Source: Nostoc desertorum CM1-VF14 | GTDB lineage: Bacteria > Cyanobacteriota > Cyanobacteriia > Cyanobacteriales > Nostocaceae | Direction: 5' to 3' | Assembly (NCBI GenBank): GCA_019359245.1 | Contig: JAHHHR010000003.1 | Coordinates: 62,001-126,000, forward strand | Length of the DNA stretch: 64,000 nt | In this document: in pieces, positions 25,504 through 35,234 of the stretch | How the letters are laid out: each line of letters starts with the position of its first letter | Position numbering within the stretch: the stretch's first letter is position 1 | Program-made: the position numbers and the translations under genes | Notes under the pieces: generated by a model | What the model was told of the DNA's origin: nothing | The model's input: only the letters and a program-made list of their open reading frames with translations | The model's database searches: none

Positions 25504-25908
25504 ATGCCTGCTGTTGATTCCCAAAACCCAAATATTTTTGTCTATCCTCGAAGCACAGTAGAGAGAGCCGAGCGATCGCTAGTGTGTTCACCCTTTAATC
25601 TATCTTTATTTGAAGTCATGGGACACCAGAGTGTGTCATTAACTGCGATCGCCCTGGAAAATGGACTCAAGCAGGGCTATACTAAACGCCCTTTATCAGA
25701 ATTAGCCTGTGATAACGCCTTGGGCTGGCTAATCCAAGTGGGTGTATTACGTCGCGAAGTCGATGGTCAAGGGATTACAGATAGTTTTCGCCTTACTCCC
25801 TTGGGTCGCCAGCTGGTGGAACAATACCAGGAAAAAAATTGGCGTACACCTTCATGGCGCGATCATTTATCCGATGCTGTGACTCGTTGGTTGCGGATAC
25901 CTTTTTAG
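25504..25908 (+). CDS. Npun_F0494-like conserved cyanobacterial protein (134 aa)
   Basis: The 134-residue soluble protein contains a winged-helix-like stretch (LACDNALGWLIQVGVLRREV then FRLTPLGRQLVEQY) and a C-terminal amphipathic tail ending WLRIPF. It resembles the uncharacterised cyanobacterial family named after Npun_F0494, and I am moderately sure of that match. The layout suggests a DNA-binding or regulatory role, but this is inference. It is transcribed alone. Confidence 0.75.
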   Translation: MPAVDSQNPNIFVYPRSTVERAERSLVCSPFNLSLFEVMGHQSVSLTAIALENGLKQGYTKRPLSELACDNALGWLIQVGVLRREVDGQGITDSFRLTPLGRQLVEQYQEKNWRTPSWRDHLSDAVTRWLRIPF

Positions 25909-26480
25909 AATAAAAAACCAAAGAGTTAGGATTAGGCAATCTAAGGGAACAATATATACGGAAACATCACATCTATTTATGAAGTCTTTACCATAATGAG
26001 TTTTGGGATGCTAGGCATTGGGCACTTGTACTGAGCGAACTCCTAGGTCGAAGCAAGCTACGCGTAGCGTCTGTCTGCAACACGCTGTTTGCGTGCGTCT
26101 CGTAGAGAAGTCGTAAAGCCTGCGGCATAGCTGCGCTTCGGGCGTAGCCTCTCCAAGAGTTGTATTGGGCATTTGTTCTTCTCTCCTTGCCTCAGTTGAG
26201 TTGAGCATTTATTCCCTTTCTTGCCTTGCGTCCTTCTCTAACGAGACGCTGCATATAGCTTGCTTCGACCTAGGAGTATGTGTCTTTAGCACTAGCCCGC
26301 GTTGCTTCACCACTTTGCGTCTACGTTAAAAAAATTGACTTTGATAAAGAGTTAAGTCTTAAGTGAACCGTATTGCCTGTGTCTCCCTTGCTTTTTTTAA
26401 CTGATGGACGAATTGCCATATAATTGTTCACTCCTAAAAATTCATCCTGTATCTTGAAAAACTAATTAATAGCAGCAACT
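25909..26480. other. Intergenic repeat-rich region before cobQ
   Basis: No gene recognised. It contains the long inverted-repeat element at 26039-26277. I looked for a cobalamin riboswitch before cobQ and did not see its conserved box. Confidence 0.6.
26039..26277. repeat. 239-bp element bounded by a 22-bp perfect inverted repeat
   Basis: ACTCCTAGGTCGAAGCAAGC plus two bases (26039-26060) is repeated inverted at 26256-26277. Inside are further palindromic modules. The segment about 26106-26160 resembles 32600-32658, so it holds a member of a dispersed family. It encodes no protein and could be a folded repeat or a miniature mobile element. Confidence 0.75.
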
Positions 26481-27959
26481 ATGAAATCAATTATGGTGGT
26501 GGGGACAACATCCCATGCAGGGAAATCACTTTTGACTACAGCCATTTGTCGCATTCTGTCGCGGCGTGGCTGGCGAGTGGCTCCCTTTAAAGGCCAAAAT
26601 ATGGCTTTAAATGCTTATGTCACTGCTACTGGTGGAGAAATCGGCTATGCCCAAGCAGTACAAGCGTGGGCGGCGGGAGTCGTGCCTTGGGTAGAAATGA
26701 ACCCAATTTTACTCAAACCTCAAGGGGATATGACTTCCCAAGTAATTATTAAAGGCAGGTCTGTTGGTAAAGTGAGTGCCTCAGATTACTACGAGCAATA
26801 TTTTGAACTGGGGTGGCGGACAATTGAAGAATCGCTACAGCATTTAGGAACAGAATTTGACATGGTGGTTTGTGAAGGTGCCGGTAGTCCAGCAGAGATT
26901 AACCTCAAGCACCGCGACTTAACTAATATGCGAGTGGCAAAACATTTAAATGCGCCAACTATGTTAGTAGTTGACATTGATCGGGGTGGTGCTTTTGCCC
27001 ATGTTGTAGGAACCTTAGAGTTATTAGAACCAGATGAACGCGCCTTAATTAAGGGTGTAGTGATTAACAAGTTTCGAGGACAGCGATCGATCCTAGAACC
27101 GGGGATAAAATGGTTAGAAGAACGTACAGGTATCCCGGTTGTCGGTGTTATACCCTACTTACAACAAGTATTTCCAGCAGAAGATTCCCTTGATTTGCTA
27201 GAACGTGAATCGCATAAAGGCCAAACTGACCTCAACATTGCCGTCATCCGCTTACCTAGAATTGCCAATTTCACCGACTTTGACCCACTAGAATCAGAAA
27301 GCACTGTTTCTGTAAAATATCTCAGCCCAAAGCAAGATTTAGGACATCCTGATGCCGTAATTATTCCAGGGACAAAGACCACAATTCCTGATTTACTATT
27401 ACTGCAAAAAAGCGGTATGGCAGAAGCTATCCAAAACTATGCTGCTTCTGGGGGAACGGTTTTAGGTATCTGCGGCGGCTATCAAATGCTTGGTCAAATC
27501 ATCGCCGATCCAGAAGGGATAGAAGGACAAGCTGGCAGATATCAGGGGTTAAATCTTTTACCAATTAGAACAGTAATTACAGGACAAAAAGTTGCCCGCC
27601 AGCGCCAAGTTAGCTCGAATTATCCGCAACAGGGCTTGCCAGTAAATGGCTTTGAAATCCACCAAGGGCGATCGCGCATCGAACAGCAAGGAGTAGATCC
27701 TCAATCGTACCATGCCCTATTTGACGATATTAATTTAGGATTAGTAGATAGTTGTCAATCAGTCTGGGGAAGTTATCTCCACGGGCTGTTTGACAATGGT
27801 CCTTGGCGACGGGCTTGGTTAAATCGCCTCCGTCAACAACGGGGTTTAAAATCTTTGCCCACCGGTGTTGCTAACTACCGCGAACAGCGAGAACAGATTT
27901 TAGACTCCCTAGCCACTGAAGTAGAAAGCCATTTAGACTTAACTCCATTTTTGTCTTAA
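26481..27959 (+). CDS. cobQ: Cobyric acid synthase
   Basis: The 492-residue enzyme amidates four side chains of adenosylcobyrinic acid diamide using glutamine, late in cobalamin synthesis. The N-terminal ATP part starts MKSIMVVGTTSHAGKS and contains FKGQNMALNAYVT. The C-terminal glutaminase-like half has the nucleophile Cys in GICGGYQMLG and the His in GSYLHGLFD. Length is normal. No other cobalamin gene is adjacent, which is common in cyanobacteria. No Shine-Dalgarno sequence is evident. Confidence 0.95.
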   Translation: MKSIMVVGTTSHAGKSLLTTAICRILSRRGWRVAPFKGQNMALNAYVTATGGEIGYAQAVQAWAAGVVPWVEMNPILLKPQGDMTSQVIIKGRSVGKVSASDYYEQYFELGWRTIEESLQHLGTEFDMVVCEGAGSPAEINLKHRDLTNMRVAKHLNAPTMLVVDIDRGGAFAHVVGTLELLEPDERALIKGVVINKFRGQRSILEPGIKWLEERTGIPVVGVIPYLQQVFPAEDSLDLLERESHKGQTDLNIAVIRLPRIANFTDFDPLESESTVSVKYLSPKQDLGHPDAVIIPGTKTTIPDLLLLQKSGMAEAIQNYAASGGTVLGICGGYQMLGQIIADPEGIEGQAGRYQGLNLLPIRTVITGQKVARQRQVSSNYPQQGLPVNGFEIHQGRSRIEQQGVDPQSYHALFDDINLGLVDSCQSVWGSYLHGLFDNGPWRRAWLNRLRQQRGLKSLPTGVANYREQREQILDSLATEVESHLDLTPFLS

Positions 27960-28009
27960 ACTAAGTGCATAAAAATCGCACATTTTTTCGATTAGAGTGT
28001 CATTAGTCA

Positions 28010-28051
28010 TTTGCTAATGACCAATGACCAATGACAAATGACCAATGACCA
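28010..28051 (+). repeat. ATGACCA heptamer repeats in the ferredoxin gene leader
   Basis: ATG codons lie at 28017, 28024, 28031, 28038, 28045 and 28052, exactly seven bases apart; the last is the gene start. The earlier ones open five-codon frames such as MTNDQ then TGA. The frame from 28038 ends with a TGA at 28053-28055 that overlaps the gene's ATG. Confidence 0.9.
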
Positions 28052-28288
28052 ATGATTGTTCGTATCCGCTTTTTACCAGATGATGTCACAGTAGATGCCG
28101 AAGTGGGAGAAGCCCTATTAGATGTAGCAGACCGGGCTGGGGTATTTATTCCCACCGGGTGTCTGATGGGGTCTTGTCACGCTTGCACTGTCGAATTAGA
28201 GGATGGAGAAATCATCCGCGCTTGTATCACCGCAGTACCACCACGCGAGGAATTGACGATTAATTTGTTTAGTGATCCTAGTTGGTAA
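28052..28288 (+). CDS. 2Fe-2S ferredoxin-like protein (78 aa)
   Basis: The 78-residue protein has a plant-type ferredoxin cysteine pattern: CLMGSCHACTVEL gives three cysteines and ACITAV gives the fourth. The core is shorter than photosynthetic ferredoxin PetF (about 97 residues), so it is one of the small cyanobacterial ferredoxin variants for a specialised electron-transfer task. It starts inside a run of heptamer repeats, 92 bases after cobQ, and may share its transcript. Confidence 0.9.
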   Translation: MIVRIRFLPDDVTVDAEVGEALLDVADRAGVFIPTGCLMGSCHACTVELEDGEIIRACITAVPPREELTINLFSDPSW

Positions 28289-28348
28289 TTTTTTAACCTT
28301 CTAAGTTCAGAAAATCAGATTAAGAAGTGTCTGTTTTTGCTATCTATA

Positions 28349-28792
28349 TCAATTAGCTTTAACATTCAGCGCATATTCTTTAAACCTTTCCAAATCAGCT
28401 TGAATCGTCGATTCAACTACTCGCCCTAAAAATAAGTTATCCATAATTTTGCCAATAATGCCGGGGATAGCGTAAGAAATAGTCATTTTGACAATGCTAC
28501 TATTGTGGCGATCGTAGAAGCGAATCGCTCCCTGATTTGGCAAACCATCAACAGATTCCCATTGGATAATTTGGTTGGGAACAACTTTGAGAATTCGAGA
28601 TTTCCAATTAAATTCTAGACTGCCGGTCTTCAGTTTCCAAAGAGATATATCTGGATTATCTGGCGGAACTTTCACCGAATCAATCCACTTCATCCATCGG
28701 GGCATTTGCTCTAAATCAGCCCAAAGGCTCCATACTAAATCTATGGGAGCCTCTACCTCTACCTGCACAGTATGCTCTAACCAATCTGACAT
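28349..28792 (-). CDS. SRPBCC family protein (polyketide cyclase/START-like)
   Basis: The 147-residue protein has the helix-grip pattern VEVEAPIDLVWSLWADLEQMPRWM at its start and a long C-terminal helix (ESTIQADLERFKEYA). Such proteins bind hydrophobic ligands. It lies directly downstream of crtQ on the same strand, as in other cyanobacteria, which suggests a link to carotenoid biosynthesis or lipid handling. That link is from gene order only. Confidence 0.88.
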   Translation of the reverse strand: MSDWLEHTVQVEVEAPIDLVWSLWADLEQMPRWMKWIDSVKVPPDNPDISLWKLKTGSLEFNWKSRILKVVPNQIIQWESVDGLPNQGAIRFYDRHNSSIVKMTISYAIPGIIGKIMDNLFLGRVVESTIQADLERFKEYALNVKAN

Positions 28793-28885
28793 TCTTTGTT
28801 CTTCCTTCTCTACGAGACGCTGACGCTCCTAACGTCGCTACCGCTTCGCTAATGCGAGTGCGCCATTTGCGCCCTTTGCGGTTAG

Positions 28886-30322
28886 TTATTTCTTCAAACT
28901 CTCCAAAATCACTTTTGCCGCCCGTCGTCCAGAAATAGTCGCTCCTTCCATGCTATCGATGTAATCTTGCTGAGTATAACTCCCTGCAAGGAAGAAATTA
29001 TCTACAGGTGTCTTTTGGTTGGGACGATACACATCCATCCCTGGCGCTTCGCGGTAAAGAGATTGAGCAAGTTTTACCACACTGTACCAAGTCATATTTA
29101 GCTCCCGTGACGAGGGAAACAGTTCATGTACTTGTTTGAGGACATGCTGTGCGATCGCTTCATTGCTTTGTGCAATAAAAGGATCTCCCGGTGTCAGCAC
29201 TAGCTGTAACAATGAACCCTGTCCTGGGCGATAATAATCAGCAGGGCTAGTCAACGCCAAATCGGCAAAACAAGAAAAGTCCGCATCGGCTGTGTAGAGC
29301 AAATTATCAATTCCAGCCGCATGATTTAGCTGTTTACGTTGCTCTCCATCGTTCAGTTCAGTTACCCAACCATCAAAGCGTAGCTGCACTGTTGCCACTG
29401 GGACTGCATCCAGCTTGTAAATATTGTCAAATTCTGACCACTTACGCCACTCGTGGGGTAGGATGCGCTGAATTCCTGGAACGTCACAGGCAAAGACATA
29501 AGCATCAGCAGTGATAGTTTCTACTGTCTCACCTTGGGCAACTACTATACCGGTGACACGGGTTTGTTCATCTGATGTAAATTGAATTTCCCGAACTTGC
29601 CGACGGGTATAAACTTTTGTGCCTCTAACTTCCAGATATTCCAGAATGGGCTTATGCAAATACTCATGGGGAGAACCTTCCAGCATCCGCAAAACTGAGG
29701 CTTCAGTTCTGGCTGCAAATAACTGGAATATCGTTAACATACAACGGGCAGACATATTTTCGCAATCAATAAATCCCAGAGCGTAGGCAATGGGATTCCA
29801 CATCCGTTTGATGCTGCCATTACTCCCACCGTGACTGCGGAACCAGTCGGCAAAGCTAATTTTATCTAGTTTGCGGATGGTTTTCATTGCCCCGTCAAAG
29901 TCTACCAATCCACGAACTATGGGACTAGTACCCAAAGCGATCGCATTTTGCAGTTTATCCTGCAACGATAGTTGAGAGGTCGTGAAAAATGCCTTTAAGC
30001 CATTGAGAGGAGCACCCGTAAGGAACCGAAAATCCAAAGCACCAGTGCCGCCTCCTTTATTAATAAAAGTGTGGGTATGTTCTTTGAGGCGTAAATTTTC
30101 TAATACCCCCACTTTCTTCATCAAGTCAAATAGTTGGTAGTAACAGCCGAAAAATACGTGCAAACCCATTTCTACATGGTTGCCATCTCCATCAACCCAA
30201 CTGCCAACTTTACCACCCACAAACGGACGAGACTCAAAAATCTCTACTTCACAACCAGCATCTGCTAAATCTACTGCGGTTGCTAGTCCAGCTAGCCCCG
30301 CACCTACTATTGCAACGCGCAT
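28886..30322 (-). CDS. crtQ: Zeta-carotene desaturase, plant type
   Basis: The 478-residue flavoenzyme converts zeta-carotene to lycopene via neurosporene at the membrane. The FAD motif [21 protein letters not shown] starts the protein, followed by [13 protein letters not shown]. The C-terminal dinucleotide-site segment [19 protein letters not shown] is typical of the phytoene/zeta-carotene desaturase (PDS/ZDS) class. [13 protein letters not shown] fits ZDS more than PDS. The SRPBCC gene follows after 93 bases of repeat-containing sequence. Confidence 0.95.
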   Translation of the reverse strand: MRVAIVGAGLAGLATAVDLADAGCEVEIFESRPFVGGKVGSWVDGDGNHVEMGLHVFFGCYYQLFDLMKKVGVLENLRLKEHTHTFINKGGGTGALDFRFLTGAPLNGLKAFFTTSQLSLQDKLQNAIALGTSPIVRGLVDFDGAMKTIRKLDKISFADWFRSHGGSNGSIKRMWNPIAYALGFIDCENMSARCMLTIFQLFAARTEASVLRMLEGSPHEYLHKPILEYLEVRGTKVYTRRQVREIQFTSDEQTRVTGIVVAQGETVETITADAYVFACDVPGIQRILPHEWRKWSEFDNIYKLDAVPVATVQLRFDGWVTELNDGEQRKQLNHAAGIDNLLYTADADFSCFADLALTSPADYYRPGQGSLLQLVLTPGDPFIAQSNEAIAQHVLKQVHELFPSSRELNMTWYSVVKLAQSLYREAPGMDVYRPNQKTPVDNFFLAGSYTQQDYIDSMEGATISGRRAAKVILESLKK

Positions 30323-30597
30323 TCCGTCGTTCCTTTTCAGTTTCTTTACAGATTGTAACTGTGTTGGTGTCGGAATTTGCTACTGAATATCAACTCTACC
30401 AGCAGATCAAGACATGGCAATGTCGATACTAAAATCTCTTTAATCACTTTTTTTAGTCCTCGGCAATTGACCAGACGCGAGAATAACGCGTCTGTATCAG
30501 CTAGACAAACTCTTGTCGATAGCGACGGACTCAAAAAAATATCATAGCTATTTCTTGGCGGCAAATCAGTTATCTGGTAAGTCGTAAAAGCAACTTA

Positions 30598-30768
30598 TTA
30601 GTTGTTTACATCTTTGTCGTCATCGGAGACAGGCAAACTTCTAATCAGTTCACGAATCACATCGGTGGCTGGTCTACCTGTTTGTTGACAATATTTTTCT
30701 AGCTTTTCCGCTTCCTGTGTTGCGAGATTAACAGTTATACGTTTAACAGCCCATTTTTTATTTGTCAT
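30598..30768 (-). CDS. Ribbon-helix-helix (CopG-like) protein (56 aa)
   Basis: The 56-residue frame from the ATG at 30768 (MTNKKWAVKRIT) has the ribbon strand RITVNLATQEAEKLEKYC followed by a turn and GRPATDVIRELIRSL, a CopG/MetJ fold. It ends in an acidic tail. It could be a stand-alone regulator or an orphan antitoxin; no toxin gene is adjacent. An in-frame ATG further upstream adds a hydrophobic, non-family segment and is rejected. Confidence 0.78.
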   Translation of the reverse strand: MTNKKWAVKRITVNLATQEAEKLEKYCQQTGRPATDVIRELIRSLPVSDDDKDVNN

Positions 30769-32364
30769 TATCATGCTATCTGCTGTATATTTAGATCGTC
30801 GAAAGTTTCTAAGTAAAGAGGAAAACGATAAGATTATCAGAGTTTGTGTCAGGAAACAAGTAATATCATTAATATTAAAAATATTCTTTTTGTCAAAGTA
30901 TTCATCATTTTCTAAAAAAATCAAAAAACTACACTTTATTTGTTACTATTGTGGCAATATAAAAAGCACATAGTTACTTCTGAAGATAATAACCCTACTA
31001 ACAGCATGAGTAAACCCTGATCATGAAATTTTATAAATGAATTTGAGGTACCTACTGTTGACTCAATCAAGATTTCCAAAGTTATTCTCCACTGAAAGCA
31101 TTTGACCTTCTCTCTAAAGCAAGTTCGCTAAACCCATTTTGAGAGAACATCTGGTATGGCACTAGAAAATAAAGCTTCAGAATCATGATCATCCTGAAAT
31201 GCTTTCTTACAGGCAATTTACAATGGTTCATAGAGGTCGTGAATAATCACTTCAAAGTAGCTAAATAAGCGATCATTATAGAACAAACACCCATCTGCAC
31301 CCATTACTGTAACTAAGCAGTTAAGAGCTACTTGAAAGTTTATGAATTTTGCTACCTTCGATCAAGCTAATTGCTTATTTTTGGCAATATAGTAGCCACT
31401 AAAAAAAAGGCAAGACTTAGTTTCCTGGGTGTAAATAGTCAATTTAGTGGTAAATTCTAACAATCTTATCTGTAATTTTACACAGGCAAATAATCGCAAA
31501 ACAGATATGATGTTAGTTGACTGTTGACGATAACAATATTTGAGTTTTGTTTCATGCTTTTGCACTAACTCGCTGTAGAAATCCCATGCAATCTGAAATG
31601 TAACTTATCCTCTCTCTAGCGATATATCTTGTCTTGAACTCAGTGATATTTTCCCGATTCATAGTATCTATTCATCAGTTTTGAGATTATACAAATTATT
31701 TTTTGCAAATTACTTTGCCAGAAATTGTACAGCAATTTTTTCATAGATAAGAGACAAATTACTGTCAATACATTATGAGTTTGCAAACATTTATTGTTTG
31801 GTAATTAGATTCATAAAAACAATTGTATGTTTCAATCTTTCTCCATTATGTGCTCATTATAGCTATTGTTTATGCACTTTAAATAATCTTCATTGAGAGG
31901 CTAAATAAGCTCACTTCCATTCTTTATAAAAAAATTACAAAGAAAAAGATACTATCTAAGCTTTTGCTTAATGATATTGACACATAATAAGATGAAAAAC
32001 TAAAAAAATTGTTAAAAAAACATTTTGATATCTAAGTACCTTACCTAGATTTTATTAAAAAGAACCTTGCAGATAATTCTTTAATGTTTTGTACTAATTT
32101 ATACTAATATTTATTTACGTAAAATGACATGAAAAATATCAAAATACAGATACTTCATAAAATTGAGGTAAAGTTAGCTTCTAATGATCTGACTTTTCAC
32201 AGTATCTGAAAAATCTCTTTCCTAAAAGGAGAGAGACTTTGAATTTTCCCTCTTTTCGTGTCGGGAAGGGGGTTAGAGGTTAGATTTTCGTGGACTTTTC
32301 CGTATAAAGTGAAAAGTTAGCTTTATGATAGGTTACTTAGTAATATTGACATATGCAGAATATT

Positions 32365-32397
32365 GAACCCCACCCCACGGCAGGCGGGGAAGGGTTC
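32365..32397. terminator. Hairpin with T-rich tail, no gene directly upstream
   Basis: GAACCC (32365-32370) and CCCC (32373-32376) pair with GGGG (32386-32389) and GGGTTC (32392-32397), and TTTTGTT follows. It looks like a Rho-independent terminator without an annotated gene before it, or a dispersed repeat. Confidence 0.5.
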
Positions 32398-32599
32398 TTT
32401 TGTTATGAGTAATTTAGCTGACATGACTACTGCAAATACACCCAGCCAGATAGTGACGGGGAGCAAAACTTCTAACTCTGCCAATTTTGGATTTTAGATT
32501 TTTCTTCAATCCAAAATTTAAAATTTAATTACTTCTAAGGGAACTCCAAAAAATAAATTATCCAATTTCTGAACTTCACTACGACTTTCCCTTCCCTCT

Positions 32600-32658
32600 A
32601 ACGCAGTCATAAAGCCTGCGGTATAGCTACACTTCGGGCGCAGCCTCTCTAAGAGTTG
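32600..32658. repeat. Dispersed palindromic repeat related to 26106-26160
   Basis: The core TAAAGCCTGCGG...TAGCT...CTTCGGGCG...AGCCTCTC...AAGAGTTG is shared with the module inside the element at 26039-26277, with scattered differences. Confidence 0.75.
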
Positions 32659-32678
32659 GAAGTCGAGGTGCTCATAGG

Positions 32679-32880
32679 TGTCAACTTAACGTGAAACCCT
32701 TATCAAGACATATTTTGAATTCTCTCATTTACCATCTCTATCCGCGTCATCCCACCCCGGTTTTGTCTAATCTTCGAGAGGGGATTAAGGGGAGCCAGCA
32801 CAGTATCGGGGGTTTCCCCATGAGCGACTGGCGTGTGGGGAAAAACGCCTGTAGAGTAAGTATTTGAGCTTAAGTTGACA
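32679..32880. mobile_element. Possible 202-bp miniature inverted-repeat element
   Basis: TGTCAACTTAA (32679-32689) and its perfect complement TTAAGTTGACA (32870-32880) bound a 202-bp segment with no reading frame. The ends are 11 bp. I see no clear target-site duplication, so it may be an old insertion-sequence remnant or MITE. Confidence 0.45.
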
Positions 32881-32952
32881 TCAATGCGAAGTGCTGCCCC
32901 CCTGCCCTTAAAGCGATAGGATATTTTTTTATTTGGAAGTTCCTAACTACCT

Positions 32953-33615
32953 TCACGTTCCTGGTAGATGACGTAACCGCTCATCCAAATGACTACGGTC
33001 TGCTAAAACCTTTAACAGTGGGCCATGTGAGGTAAATTCTACAATACTGACCGAAGCAACAGGGCATCCCAAACAAAAACGAAAGCGTCCGACATCAATC
33101 CCCAATAAACTACACAGAATAATTCTGATAGTTGCCTTGTGTGCAACAACTAAAACATTGCCATTAGTGTAATTTTGCTTAATTTCTTCAATTACCTGCA
33201 AGGCACGAGAAGCAATTGTCACAGCCATTTCTCCGCCAGTTGGAGCATTCCATGCCGGATCTGCTGACCAGCGAATATAATCATCGTGATATTCACGGCT
33301 AATTACTTCTGGGGTTGTTCCTTCCCATTTACCATAGTTGATTTCCTTCAAACCATCTCTGAGTTGTGGTTCTATCCCTATAGATTCACATAAGGGTTTT
33401 GCCGTTAATACAGTTCGCTGCATTGGACTACAAAATATTGCTGTCCAATCCATAGAATTATATGCGTCAGCAAAAGCTTTTGCCATCTCCAAGCCTTCTG
33501 GGGTAAGCTCTGAGTCAATGGAACCACAAAATGAATTATTGCGGCTGCATTCTGTTTGTCCGTGACGGAGGAAATAAAGAGTTAGGCTCACGGGTATATT
33601 CTCATTGATTTTCAA
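32953..33615 (-). CDS. Histidine phosphatase family protein
   Basis: The 220-residue product contains the phosphohistidine motif FLRHGQTECSRN, the second active-site part LKEINYGKWEG and VVAHKATIRIILC, all typical of the phosphoglycerate mutase-like branch. Two cysteines near the end (FRFCLGCPV) are unusual. The substrate cannot be inferred; related cyanobacterial genes are annotated as phosphoglycerate mutase or alpha-ribazole phosphatase. It is not next to cobQ. Confidence 0.88.
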   Translation of the reverse strand: MKINENIPVSLTLYFLRHGQTECSRNNSFCGSIDSELTPEGLEMAKAFADAYNSMDWTAIFCSPMQRTVLTAKPLCESIGIEPQLRDGLKEINYGKWEGTTPEVISREYHDDYIRWSADPAWNAPTGGEMAVTIASRALQVIEEIKQNYTNGNVLVVAHKATIRIILCSLLGIDVGRFRFCLGCPVASVSIVEFTSHGPLLKVLADRSHLDERLRHLPGT

Positions 33616-33787
33616 TTTGAGAGCGTTAACAATCAGATGTAGCTGAAGATAGTTAATGCCTGTGGTATATTACTACGATTTTCTGATATTTTGAATATTT
33701 TCGGGGCGAAGTTGCGGAAGTTAGGATCGTCGTAGATATCGTTATTGAGCGATCGCTATTTGGGTCATTTTGATAAGCCAAAAATAA

Positions 33788-33808
33788 AGGTGGGTAAAAT
33801 ACCCACCT
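33788..33808 (-). terminator. Rho-independent terminator
   Basis: AGGTGGGTA (33788-33796) pairs with TACCCACCT (33800-33808). On the minus strand the stem is followed by TTTATTTTT, which would end transcription of the gene ending at 33846. Confidence 0.85.
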
Positions 33809-33845
33809 AATCTCTTACTCATCCTCCAAACTCAAAATTTAGAAG

Positions 33846-34367
33846 TTACTTGTGACTACCTAACCACTTGGCGGCCGCAATTCCGATAATGCCTGCTACC
33901 ACAGGATTACTGAGAAACTTGATAATCCCTGGTTGCTCTGCTAAGACTTGGTGGAAAATATCAGGGTGGTTATGATAGGTGAAAGAGGCTAGTTTACTTA
34001 CATCATCAGCACTCATGCGGTTGGGATGGTGTGTAGAAAGTCCCAACTGTTGCTCTAGATGCTTCTCGTCTAGTTTTCTTTCCTTCAAGTGTTTGAAAAA
34101 GGCTCTTGCTACATCATCCCGTTCATTGGGTTTAATTTGTGCGATCGCCTGTTGTAATTCTGGCTCCATTTGGCTGGTCGGAATCTTATCTGGATGTAAA
34201 GATCGACCAAATAATTGCCGACGTTGATCTTTTGTTGTTCGTTGGGCAAAATCATCAAAATTTTGATATTCCGCCGTTGATTCGGCTGTAGTATCATCCA
34301 GGGATTCAACATCACCTTTAGCCAAATCTTTCATGATTTGACGCTTGTAATCTTCGCTGGTTGCCAC
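33846..34367 (-). CDS. Hypothetical protein (173 aa) with hydrophobic C-terminal helix
   Basis: I chose a GTG start at 34367 (VATSEDYKRQ) because GGAG lies about ten bases upstream; an ATG at 34436 would add 23 residues with no support. The protein is mostly charged and helical, with FDDFAQRTTKDQRRQLFG and a conserved-looking NRMSADDVSKLASFTYHN. It ends in a hydrophobic Gly/Ala helix (PVVAGIIGIAAAKWLG). Related cyanobacterial proteins exist to my memory but the function is unknown. It sits in a minus-strand group with a lipoprotein, CsbD and a repeat protein. Confidence 0.75.
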   Translation of the reverse strand: MATSEDYKRQIMKDLAKGDVESLDDTTAESTAEYQNFDDFAQRTTKDQRRQLFGRSLHPDKIPTSQMEPELQQAIAQIKPNERDDVARAFFKHLKERKLDEKHLEQQLGLSTHHPNRMSADDVSKLASFTYHNHPDIFHQVLAEQPGIIKFLSNPVVAGIIGIAAAKWLGSHK

Positions 34368-34479
34368 TTTACTTATCTCCTTTTTTTCGCCAATTCTTTG
34401 GATAACTGGTATTTGCAAACCATAATTCCAAATCAAAATTACTCAAACTCTTTTCAAGTTTTCATTGCAAATATAGCAA

Positions 34480-34920
34480 TTAGGTATACTTAACCTGATT
34501 AGTTTGAGTGTCATATTCAGTAGTCAGAATCAATTGCTTATCAGGTGCGTAAATCAAAACCTTTAAGTCTTGTTTGGGGAAGTTTTTATGGAAACCTTGA
34601 ACTAAAGATTTTGCTAATGGCCGCACTTCGGTAGGACGAACTTTAGAGGAAATCACGATACCTAGTTTGTTGTTATCGCGAACATAAGCGTCCTGAATTA
34701 ATCCTTGAGATGTTTGCACAACCCAGTTGCCAAAGCTTTGTCCGTTTGAGGTATTGCCTCGCTCTAACTCTGCATAAGTTACATCTCGCCCAATTGCTGA
34801 GGGGGTAGTTGGACGGTCAAGTTGTGATACAGCACCACCACCGCAGGCGGTAGTTATTATCATTACTGCGATTAAAACGAAAGTCGCCAATATTTTGCGA
34901 CTTTGCTGAAATAGAATCAT
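34480..34920 (-). CDS. Lipoprotein, hypothetical (146 aa)
   Basis: The N-terminus is a lipoprotein signal: a basic start, a hydrophobic stretch and ITTACGGG, where Cys follows the cleavage site. The mature part is alpha/beta (YAELERGNTSNGQSFGNWVV) with no recognised family. A very good AGGAGGT ribosome-binding site precedes the ATG. It should be anchored on the outer side of the plasma membrane or in the outer membrane. Confidence 0.82.
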   Translation of the reverse strand: MILFQQSRKILATFVLIAVMIITTACGGGAVSQLDRPTTPSAIGRDVTYAELERGNTSNGQSFGNWVVQTSQGLIQDAYVRDNNKLGIVISSKVRPTEVRPLAKSLVQGFHKNFPKQDLKVLIYAPDKQLILTTEYDTQTNQVKYT

Positions 34921-35234
34921 TCTTTTACCTCCTGAAAAAAGACTTTAAATAACAAATAGAATAGGTTGGATATTCAAACTAACGCTTGCATTTATAAACT
35001 CGGAACCTATAGAGGTTATTGCTTTAATTTATAATAATTTTATTCTGGAATATAGAGACGCAAATAATTACGTCTCTACAGAAGTTCTGATAATCAAGCT
35101 AACCCTTTAACTTTCCACGCTTGCTAATAGGATAACAAAGGGGTGTAGCATTTGATTGTGAATACTTCATGCTTTTTTGCAAAAATGGAATCCATCCCAT
35201 TCGTATCCCTAGACTTTCTGCAAAAAATGAACTA

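Larger units (their letters stand above)
30769..32952. other. Large gene-poor region (about 2.2 kb)
   Basis: I see no supported gene. The sequence is strongly AT-rich from about 30800 to 32200, with stop codons in all frames. From 32200 on it is made of repeats: a hairpin at 32365, a dispersed palindromic repeat near 32600 and an inverted-repeat element at 32679-32880. An RNA gene could be hidden here but none is recognisable. Confidence 0.6.

Noticed and set aside
25909..26480. Cobalamin riboswitch upstream of cobQ
   Set aside because: The conserved B12 box is not visible and the region consists of palindromic repeats.
30773..30973. Plus-strand frame of 66 codons
   Set aside because: AT-rich composition, Lys/Phe/Ile-dominated translation and no ribosome-binding site or family signal.
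31362..31565. Minus-strand frame of 67 codons in the gene-poor region
   Set aside because: No ribosome-binding site, no domain pattern and base composition like the surrounding non-coding DNA.
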